Source: an uncultured Clostridia bacterium
GTDB lineage: Bacteria > Bacillota > Clostridia > Christensenellales > UBA1242
DNA: 39,044 nt
Direction: 5' to 3'
Assembly: GCA_937895935.1 (NCBI GenBank)
Contig: CALBKX010000011.1
Location: 1 to 39,044, forward strand
The notes beneath the pieces are model-generated. The model had not been told where the DNA came from and did no database searches. It saw nothing but the letters and a program-made list of their open reading frames with translations. Every line of letters begins with the position of its first letter. The stretch's first letter is position 1. The translations under genes were made by a program, and so were the position numbers. This document shows, in pieces, positions 24,339-29,951 of the stretch.

Positions 24339-24919
24339 AAGTCTAACAGTTCTTTCTTTTTATTATTTATAATTTCATCCTCTGCAACAAACTTCTTCAA
24401 TCTCTTGATTACTTGTGTTATATGTTTCACGTCATTACCTGTTATGTTAGCCATCTTCTTATATGATACACTGTTCTTTCCTGATTTAAGTTTATAGTAC
24501 ACCACATATATGTCAACCTCATTGGATGGAAAGAACTGTTCAAGACGTTCCGCAATGAACTTGAACAATGTGTCAATTGCTTCTTTCCTTGCTTCCTTGT
24601 TCGTTGTTTCCTGTTCAATATCATTATTGATGAAATAATCCCTTATATTGCGGCTTAATTTGGCTTTGTGGCGATTATCTTCTTGAATGTAGGCAAACTT
24701 ACTTACCAAAAAGAAGAAGTCCTTAAAACTCTTTATTTTAGTTTTCTTATTCATTATATAATCATATACCTTGATAATTGAATCGTGAAACACATCATCA
24801 AAGTATTCAGGATTATATGTTATGTTTTTCATTAAGTTCTTTTTGAGTTGTAATGTGTTCTGTTCCACATAGGATAGAAAATCTCTTGCGTGTTGTTCAT
24901 AGTCAAAGTTGTCTGTCAT
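24335..24919 (-). CDS. Sigma-70-like (ECF-type) transcription factor (194 aa)
   Basis: Residues 36-85 (EYFDDVFHDSIIKVYDYI, then FKDFFFLVSKFAYIQEDNRHK) fit sigma region 2: an acidic D-D-x-x-x-D-x-x-x-K-x-Y helix that in ECF sigmas contacts core RNA polymerase, followed by a basic helix. Residues 134-176 (EVDIYVVYYKLKSGKNSVSY, then MANITGNDVKHITQVIKRLK) fit a region-4 helix-turn-helix. Length is typical of ECF factors. It is placed upstream of the structural block and could direct host polymerase to the repeated phage promoter motifs; this link is inference. It overlaps the thioredoxin-like gene by 17 nt. Confidence 0.6.
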   Translation of the reverse strand: MTDNFDYEQHARDFLSYVEQNTLQLKKNLMKNITYNPEYFDDVFHDSIIKVYDYIMNKKTKIKSFKDFFFLVSKFAYIQEDNRHKAKLSRNIRDYFINNDIEQETTNKEARKEAIDTLFKFIAERLEQFFPSNEVDIYVVYYKLKSGKNSVSYKKMANITGNDVKHITQVIKRLKKFVAEDEIINNKKKELLDL

Positions 24920-25196
24920 TTGGTTTAATAGTCAAGTCATTTATTTTAGCCTGTATGAGTTCATATTTACAATCACCCATTATATACCCAAGTACCTGTC
25001 CATCGTCTGTTAGGAAGCCTGTAAAGGGCAATCCTTTGAATTTATCCCCATATTTGTCAGTTACATCATAATTGTCCTTGTCCAGCGTGATAAGCGTGAA
25101 ATCAAATTGTGGGTAATCACGCAACATCCTGTTTACTTTTTCTTCATACGACTTGCAACAGTGACAAGTCTTGTTCATCATTATTTCTACTCTCAT
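24903..25196 (-). CDS. Thioredoxin/glutaredoxin-like protein (97 aa)
   Basis: It has a redox-type motif TCHCCKSYEEKV (CHCC at residues 11-14) after a first beta strand, and GLPFTGFLTDDGQVLGYIMG with the cis-proline segment expected in the thioredoxin fold. Length suits glutaredoxin/NrdH-type proteins. It is likely cytoplasmic (no signal peptide). Phages carry such proteins to support ribonucleotide reductase or to reduce structural proteins, but no reductase is present here. It heads the sigma-like transcript from an E-type promoter motif. Confidence 0.7.
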   Translation of the reverse strand: MRVEIMMNKTCHCCKSYEEKVNRMLRDYPQFDFTLITLDKDNYDVTDKYGDKFKGLPFTGFLTDDGQVLGYIMGDCKYELIQAKINDLTIKPNDRQL

Positions 25197-25213
25197 TTTT
25201 TGCTTCTATTTTC

Positions 25214-25243
25214 TATATAATAAATATCTGATTGATTGGAAAA
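25214..25243 (-). promoter_or_regulatory. E-type phage promoter motif
   Basis: The minus strand shows TTTTCC, then about 10 nt, then GATATTTATTATATA. It is the most divergent of four such sites (spacer one base shorter) and lies 18 nt before the thioredoxin-like gene, pointing away from the plus-strand holin promoter. Confidence 0.5.
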
Positions 25244-25257
25244 ATAAGATAAATAAG

Positions 25258-25275
25258 GCTCTTTATTTTATAATA
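25258..25275 (+). promoter_or_regulatory. L-type phage promoter motif (holin-like gene)
   Basis: The plus strand reads GCTCTTTATTTTATAATAA, 23 nt before the start at 25298. It has the same motif as the minus-strand late genes but is turned round with the gene, which supports a directional promoter. Confidence 0.5.
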
Positions 25276-25297
25276 AACATATTAACTAATTGATAAA

Positions 25298-25594
25298 ATG
25301 TCAGATGAAATAAAAGATAAATTCGACAAGATGACAATGAAGGAAAAACTTGCATACGGTACTTGTATTGCAGCCTTTGTTCTGGGTTGGGGATTAACCA
25401 TTGCAGGTTTCATTGTTCCCCCGATGGGTATCATAAGTGATTCAGTGTTGTGGATACTTGGTCAGGCATTATTGTATTGCGGTGCTGTGATTGGTATATC
25501 ATCACATTATGGCAGTGAGGTGAGAAATTTCGAGGAAAAAATAACCGATTATATGAAGAAAACAGAGAAAGACAAAACAAATCAAACGCAATAA
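25298..25594 (+). CDS. Holin-like membrane protein (98 aa)
   Basis: A small protein with a short charged N-terminus (MSDEIKDKFDKMTMKEKL), two membrane helices at residues 18-42 (YGTCIAAFVLGWGLTIAGFI) and 50-71 (VLWILGQALLYCGAVIGI), and a charged, lysine-rich C-terminus. This is the layout of many holins, and the sequence type is familiar from Bacteroidetes phages and prophages. It would make holes in the inner membrane at the end of infection. It has a late-type promoter motif and stands alone, with no endolysin next to it. Confidence 0.6.
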   Translation: MSDEIKDKFDKMTMKEKLAYGTCIAAFVLGWGLTIAGFIVPPMGIISDSVLWILGQALLYCGAVIGISSHYGSEVRNFEEKITDYMKKTEKDKTNQTQ

Positions 25595-25958
25595 TCATAC
25601 AGTTCTTGATTTAATTTAGTAACTTTGCACCTGCATTTCTTATATGTGTAGGTGCATTATATATTGAAAGTATATAAAGTATGCAGTAAGATGTGCAATT
25701 GAGATAATTACTTTTATAACTGATTAATAATCAATTACTTATATGCTACATAACTGGTTTGAATGCAAAACCAAATACTTTGAAAAATATCTTCCATAAA
25801 TAATTGATTTCCAGTATTTAGAAACTTTAGCACAAAAGTTGGTGGAGTGTTCTATTTTCGCTGTATTTTTGCAAAAAGTGTGCGAAAAAGGGTGCAAAAT
25901 GAGGTTTTTTCGCTGTTTTTCGCTCTGCACACACTTAAATTACAAAATTTCAAATTTA
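25595..25958. other. Intergenic region before the integrase
   Basis: This 364-bp gap holds a possible Bacteroidetes -7 box TAACTTTG at 25620-25627 with no clear -33 partner, and a 7-bp perfect inverted repeat TGCACCT / AGGTGCA at 25626-25656 overlapping it, which may be an operator or weak terminator. Near the integrase start are direct repeats AAAAAGTGTGC and AAAAAGGGTGC (25871-25894) and an inverted GCACACACTT (25926-25935), possible integrase arm-type or attachment sites. No gene is visible in it. Confidence 0.45.
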
Positions 25959-27356
25959 ATGAAAACTGATACAGCAATCATCAAACTGGCACAGATTACC
26001 AGCAGGGCAAAGGCTGATGGCACTTACCCCATTGTGTTAAGGGTACAGTTCAACGGAAGGAAAGAAAAGTACCTGAATGTTTCCTGTCCTATCAAGTATT
26101 GGGATAAGAAGAATGAGATAATCAAAAAATCTTATGCAAATGCTGCTGCATTGAATCTTATCCTCAAAGAGGCAAAGGACAAGGTTATTGAAAGAAAATA
26201 TCAGTATGAATTGAAAGGTATGCAATATACTGCCGCAATGCTCCTTGATGATTCTCTCCATATCAAGAAAGATTTATGCGGCAATTCAATTGTCTTATAT
26301 GATTTGGTTCAGCGTCTGATTGAGGAAAGACATCTTCAGCCCAACACTATAAAGAACTATCGTCTGATGATGGATAAGATAAGCCAATACAGCGGAAAGA
26401 ATCCCAAGACAATGATTCTGACAGAGATTGATGAAAAGTTCGCCAGAGGGCTTGCAAAGTGGCTTAAATCGAATGTTACCACACCCACACAGGCAGAGGG
26501 TACAATCAATGTGGTTTGTTCAAAGATTGCTTCTGTTTGGAACTATGCCATATCCCATAACCTTGTTTCCGCTGATTTATATTGTTTCCGCAAATGGAAA
26601 TATAATGTAGATTACAGACCAAGTGAAATAAAGAAAGCATTGAACAGGGATGCAATAGTTGCTATTGAAACAAAGTTCTCACAGCTTACCATTGTTGACC
26701 CTTTTGATTTATCAATGGCATACAAGGCAGAGGCTTACAGCAAATTGCAATTGAGATATACCAGAGAATTTGCGATTGCAATATATCTGATTGGTTATAG
26801 ATTACAAGGTCTTGCGTTCTGTGATTTGGCTGATATAAAGGTGGATGATGTTACAACTGAAACCCATAATGACACCGAATATTATGTCATTCATAATGTA
26901 AGGCGTGACAAGACCAATGTTCCAGTTCCTGTTGTATTGAAGAAAGATATGATTGGAATGGTATTGCTGGATTGCTTTATTCAGACAGCTAAATTGAGGG
27001 ATGGTTACTTGTTTCCCATTTACCAGAACAATCTTCACGAATACAACTATGATACACCGAAGAAAAGGGCTAATGCCTTGCAGACTGCTGAAAGGTTGGT
27101 TAATGATAATCTTAAACAACTTGCCGTTGAAATAAACAAGGAGGTCGGAAAGGAACTCATATCACCCAACATTACCTTCTACTCAATGCGTCATACGTTT
27201 GCAACGATCTATATGAGCAATCCAAGTGCCAACCCTGTTCATCTTGCTACAATGATGGGACGTTCTGTCAATGGTATATATAGATATGTCAAGTCATTGC
27301 AAAGTGTTGATGACATCATTGACGAAAGGGAAAAGATATTTGAACAATATGATTAA
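25959..27356 (+). CDS. int: Tyrosine recombinase integrase (465 aa)
   Basis: Site-specific recombinase that would insert and excise the phage genome. The ATG at 25959 (MKTDTAIIKLAQITSRAKADG) is the usual start for this family; an upstream start at 25839 adds 40 non-family residues. Residues 1-85 are an arm-binding domain, about 110-215 a SAM-like core-binding domain, and 260-450 the catalytic domain. Visible residues are Arg281 (YRLQGLAF), Lys318 (RRDKTN), Arg411 with Tyr408 instead of the usual first His (YSMRHTFAT), Arg435 in MMGRS, and nucleophile Tyr443. Both substitutions are common in Bacteroidetes integrases. A terminator follows. Confidence 0.9.
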   Translation: MKTDTAIIKLAQITSRAKADGTYPIVLRVQFNGRKEKYLNVSCPIKYWDKKNEIIKKSYANAAALNLILKEAKDKVIERKYQYELKGMQYTAAMLLDDSLHIKKDLCGNSIVLYDLVQRLIEERHLQPNTIKNYRLMMDKISQYSGKNPKTMILTEIDEKFARGLAKWLKSNVTTPTQAEGTINVVCSKIASVWNYAISHNLVSADLYCFRKWKYNVDYRPSEIKKALNRDAIVAIETKFSQLTIVDPFDLSMAYKAEAYSKLQLRYTREFAIAIYLIGYRLQGLAFCDLADIKVDDVTTETHNDTEYYVIHNVRRDKTNVPVPVVLKKDMIGMVLLDCFIQTAKLRDGYLFPIYQNNLHEYNYDTPKKRANALQTAERLVNDNLKQLAVEINKEVGKELISPNITFYSMRHTFATIYMSNPSANPVHLATMMGRSVNGIYRYVKSLQSVDDIIDEREKIFEQYD

Positions 27357-27364
27357 ATATTAAA

Positions 27365-27398
27365 AGCCACAGGATTTCTTTCTTGTGGCTTGTTTTTT
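27365..27398 (+). terminator. Integrase terminator
   Basis: AGCCACA pairs with TGTGGCT, followed by TGTTTTTT on the plus strand, 9 nt after the integrase stop. Confidence 0.8.
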
Positions 27399-27491
27399 AT
27401 TATATGATTTGTTTGTTGAATTGGTTAATATCTTTGAAGTAAACTCAATTGTTTTGTGATTCATAATTACAAGTTTTTATTTAATTCATTA

Positions 27492-28064
27492 TTATCTGAA
27501 GTTATAGCTTATACCAAAGCCTACATATATATCAGGCTTTTTGTTTATCATTCCATAACCCACACCCAATTGAATTCCATAACTGAAATTGTCAAAGAAT
27601 GTTTTCCTTTTGTCTGGTGTGTTGATTGTGGAATGTATGTATCTATCTTGGTATATTATCTGGTTCTTGTACATAATTGGATAATTGTGTTTGATATTGA
27701 TTGAATCAAGGTTGTTGTTCCTTATATATGCCTTGTATGACAATGTATCGTTAAGTATTATGCTGTCATTGTAATGGCTATGTGAAATGATTGTATCAGC
27801 GCATATATTTGTCTGGTGTGTTGAATCACTCGTGTTTGCTATTGTACTGGTTATAGTATTTGTTGATTTATATTCTGATTTGACATATTTTACCTGATAT
27901 ATTGTGTCTTTCTTCGTGTGTATGATTATTGTGTCGATTTGTGTGGGTGCATTGATTAGTTCAGATAATTGTCCCTTGTAGTGGTTGGATGATATAATTA
28001 CAGTTACAAGGGCTGTGATTATCATTGTTGCGATTATTGTTATTATTGTTTCCCTTAATTTCAT
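27492..28064 (-). CDS. Membrane-anchored spanin-like protein (190 aa)
   Basis: An N-terminal membrane helix at residues 7-26 (IITIIATMIITALVTVIISS), then a long Thr/Ser/Ile-rich extracytoplasmic stretch, then a C-terminal beta-hairpin region (YGIQLGVGYGMINKKPDIYV, ending SYNFR) that ends in an aromatic-x-Arg like outer-membrane proteins. This resembles the DUF6808-type proteins of Bacteroidetes phages. Linking inner and outer membranes would suit a one-piece spanin that disrupts the envelope in lysis, but that is inference. It follows the 188-residue gene by 14 nt. Confidence 0.5.
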   Translation of the reverse strand: MKLRETIITIIATMIITALVTVIISSNHYKGQLSELINAPTQIDTIIIHTKKDTIYQVKYVKSEYKSTNTITSTIANTSDSTHQTNICADTIISHSHYNDSIILNDTLSYKAYIRNNNLDSINIKHNYPIMYKNQIIYQDRYIHSTINTPDKRKTFFDNFSYGIQLGVGYGMINKKPDIYVGFGISYNFR

Positions 28065-28078
28065 TTAAGTTATTTTGC

Positions 28079-28645
28079 TTATGATAATAAATATGACTTA
28101 TCATTATAATTGAAATCATATATGTATGCCTCATTGATTGGGAGTTCGCACATTTCCTTATTTATTTTGTTTTCTCGTGATATTGTTGTGTTCTTGTTTG
28201 CCCATACGTTCACCACATTATATTGTTTATTTGTGTCAATATTGAATATTGCAATCTTGTCTGACAACGGATAGAAGGCTACAATGTATGCTGAATGATT
28301 GATTGGTTGTTTGGCGTTTGAATCATTCACCTTTTCTTGCAGGTATTTTATTTTATGTGAATCAATCAGCAGATTATCATAATCATCAATTGCCACTGTA
28401 TCTCTGTATTTGAGTTCAATGTATTGCACCGTTATAGCTGTTGCGTCTTTCTTGTTTGTCTTGATTTGGTTAACGTCATAATATTCCAATTGTTCTGTTT
28501 GCCAGATGCTGTATAATGTATTGTCGTTCTTATGTTCCTTTATGAATTGCTTGTACAATTGGAAGTCTTTCAGTTCACGTTGCCTTATCTTTTCATCTAA
28601 TGTAATAGTTTGTTGTGTTTGTTCATTATTATTTGTCTGTTCCAT
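28079..28645 (-). CDS. Unknown protein (188 aa)
   Basis: A mostly soluble protein with an N-terminal glutamine/asparagine-rich stretch and a helical DEKIRQRELKDFQLYKQFIK segment, then a mixed alpha/beta region. I recognise no family and no catalytic motif. Its start lies inside the end of a 31-residue small frame (28629-28724), suggesting translational coupling, and both would be read from the E-type promoter at 28764-28793. Its neighbour downstream is the spanin-like gene. Confidence 0.6.
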   Translation of the reverse strand: MEQTNNNEQTQQTITLDEKIRQRELKDFQLYKQFIKEHKNDNTLYSIWQTEQLEYYDVNQIKTNKKDATAITVQYIELKYRDTVAIDDYDNLLIDSHKIKYLQEKVNDSNAKQPINHSAYIVAFYPLSDKIAIFNIDTNKQYNVVNVWANKNTTISRENKINKEMCELPINEAYIYDFNYNDKSYLLS

Positions 28646-28724
28646 CTTTCACCCCAACTGTTACTGCGTTATTTTTGTGGGGTTGGTTTGTTCCAATTCC
28701 AACTTTTTTCTCAATAATATTCAT
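28629..28724 (-). CDS. Possible small leader gene (31 aa)
   Basis: An ATG ending at 28724 opens a 31-codon frame (starts MNIIEKKVGIGTNQPHKNNA) ending 17 nt inside the next gene. It is the first frame after the E-type promoter. It may be a genuine small protein or only a leader that couples translation to the 188-residue gene. Confidence 0.35.
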   Translation of the reverse strand: MNIIEKKVGIGTNQPHKNNAVTVGVKDGTDK

Positions 28725-28763
28725 TTCTTATGCTTTTTATTATGTAATTATTTAACTTTCTTT

Positions 28764-28793
28764 TATATATAAATATCATTCAATTCTGGAAAG
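28764..28793 (-). promoter_or_regulatory. E-type phage promoter motif
   Basis: The minus strand shows CTTTCCAGAATT, then GATATTTATATATA, 40 nt before the small frame at 28724. Confidence 0.55.
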
Positions 28794-28832
28794 TCACTAT
28801 AAACATACTTGAAAAATGAAAAAAAGTTAAAT

Positions 28833-28867
28833 AAAAACCTCACCTATCTTCACAGACGGATGAGGTC
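28833..28867 (-). terminator. Terminator before the 28.7-kb early unit
   Basis: ACCTCATCC pairs with GGTGAGGT (one bulge), followed on the minus strand by TTTTTATTT. It could end the transcript of the gene at 28985-29314 or a short RNA started at 28968-28981. Confidence 0.7.
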
Positions 28868-28965
28868 AAATAATAATTGAACTTAAACTATTACATATAC
28901 AAATTTAATTTAATTAAGACAACGCTTTGTCTGTACTTGTTTTTTTACAACTATGACTTTTACAT
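28835..28965 (-). ncRNA. Candidate small RNA (about 130 nt)
   Basis: An L-type promoter motif at 28968-28981 and a terminator at 28833-28867 enclose about 130 nt with no convincing reading frame (the first ATG is directly followed by a stop). A promoter placed after one gene's stop and before a terminator suggests a stand-alone transcript. There is no family match that I can name. Confidence 0.35.
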
Positions 28966-28967
28966 TA

Positions 28968-28981
28968 CATATATAAAGATA
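28968..28981 (-). promoter_or_regulatory. L-type promoter motif of the candidate small RNA
   Basis: The minus strand reads TTATCTTTATATATG, just after the stop of the 109-residue gene and upstream of a gene-free stretch. Confidence 0.45.
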
Positions 28982-28984
28982 ACC

Positions 28985-29314
28985 TTAATCGAATAAGGAA
29001 TCAATGTTCTTGTTGAATTTTCTTTTCATTTCTTTTATCTTCGGCTTTTCTACCTCCATCTCAAAACTTCTCAACATTTGCATATACCCGTCCTTCACGT
29101 TGAACAATCCGTCAGATGTTAAAATGAGATAATATTTGTCGTTATCAAATCTGTAACCATCATTTGTTATGTTTGCCTCTGGGTATTTGTTATGTGTCAT
29201 ATAGTTTGGCGACTTGGTATTATTCTTGTATTTGGCTGTCAGGTCATATATGTTGATTATGTCGCAAGGCATTTCATTTGCTGAATATACTGTTGAATAT
29301 TTGTTTCTTTTCAT
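28985..29314 (-). CDS. Unknown small protein (109 aa)
   Basis: A soluble protein rich in Lys, Asn and Tyr, with a beta-like middle (KYYLILTSDGLFNVKDGYMQ) and a basic helical C-terminus (KPKIKEMKRKFNKNI). No family was recognised. It lies 24 nt after the 89-residue gene and is probably transcribed from the E-type promoter at 29641-29670. Its position among early genes suggests a host-takeover or replication accessory role, which cannot be shown. Confidence 0.5.
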   Translation of the reverse strand: MKRNKYSTVYSANEMPCDIINIYDLTAKYKNNTKSPNYMTHNKYPEANITNDGYRFDNDKYYLILTSDGLFNVKDGYMQMLRSFEMEVEKPKIKEMKRKFNKNIDSLFD

Positions 29315-29338
29315 TTTCTTATATTATATGCTTTGTTA

Positions 29339-29608
29339 TTATCTATATCTTTGTCCTTCTGAATCATAATGTATTCCCAGCATCCATAGGGTTTGTGCAA
29401 TCCTATATACCAATTCCTCATATTGGTTTGCTGCATCAGCATATTCGGTATATATGATTGTCCTGTTGTATTCCTTATCTATATCCGTTTGGCTTCTGTG
29501 GAATTCAATTGCATAATTCACGTCATTGTGTGTGTCATATTCGATTAAGTCAACGTGGCAGTAATTGCCGTTGTACTTGAATGTGTTTCTTTCTTTCAAT
29601 TTTTCCAT
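29339..29608 (-). CDS. Unknown small protein (89 aa)
   Basis: An 89-residue soluble, tyrosine-rich protein with alternating beta-like stretches (GNYCHVDLIEYDTHNDVNYA) and a C-terminal helix (YEELVYRIAQTLWMLGIHY). No family was recognised. It is the first gene after a good E-type promoter motif 33 nt upstream. Confidence 0.5.
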   Translation of the reverse strand: MEKLKERNTFKYNGNYCHVDLIEYDTHNDVNYAIEFHRSQTDIDKEYNRTIIYTEYADAANQYEELVYRIAQTLWMLGIHYDSEGQRYR

Positions 29609-29640
29609 TTGGTTTGTTATCTGTTTGTCCTTTATTATTT

Positions 29641-29670
29641 TAATTATAAATATCTTCCAAATTCGGAAAA
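29641..29670 (-). promoter_or_regulatory. E-type phage promoter motif
   Basis: The minus strand shows TTTTCCGAATTTGGAA followed by GATATTTATAATTA, the closest match to the four-site consensus. Confidence 0.6.
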
Positions 29671-29684
29671 TGGAATGAATTGTA

Positions 29685-29870
29685 TCATTTTATTTCCCAA
29701 TTGTCACATACCTTGTCCTTTTTTCTTATTGGTTTGGTATCTGGTGCATTAAGCATACATTCATACCTTGTTACACCTTTTCCGTTCCCTTTCTTTCCAT
29801 AGTATATGGATGATACACAATAGATGCAATCCTCACATCTTGCAGGTCTTGTTGAAGTTACCACTGACAT
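29685..29870 (-). CDS. Small cysteine-rich, zinc-ribbon-like protein (61 aa)
   Basis: Contains CEDCIYC near residues 12-18, a YECML with a fourth cysteine near 38, and VCDNWEIK at the end, a spacing compatible with metal binding. Phages often carry such short zinc-ribbon proteins near the replication genes. An L-like motif (29905-29918) precedes it. The precise role is unknown. Confidence 0.5.
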   Translation of the reverse strand: MSVVTSTRPARCEDCIYCVSSIYYGKKGNGKGVTRYECMLNAPDTKPIRKKDKVCDNWEIK

Positions 29871-29904
29871 TGTTTTTTCTTTGTTTTAAGCGATTATTTT
29901 TCCT

Positions 29905-29918
29905 TTATTATAAAGTTA
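29905..29918 (-). promoter_or_regulatory. Weak L-type motif
   Basis: The minus strand reads TAACTTTATAATAA, 35 nt before the 61-residue gene. It is less exact than the other L-type sites. Confidence 0.35.
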
Positions 29919-29951
29919 TTCAGGTCTTGTGAGATAATGGTTTATAGAAGC

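Noticed and set aside
24064..24372. Plus-strand frame of 102 codons opposite the small membrane protein
   Set aside because: The minus-strand frame overlaps its neighbour by 4 nt, is strongly hydrophobic in protein-like fashion and follows the local gene direction; the plus frame has no promoter or protein-like features.
25839..25958. 40-residue N-terminal extension of the integrase
   Set aside because: The ATG at 25959 gives the usual family start; the extension is made of repeat-rich upstream DNA.
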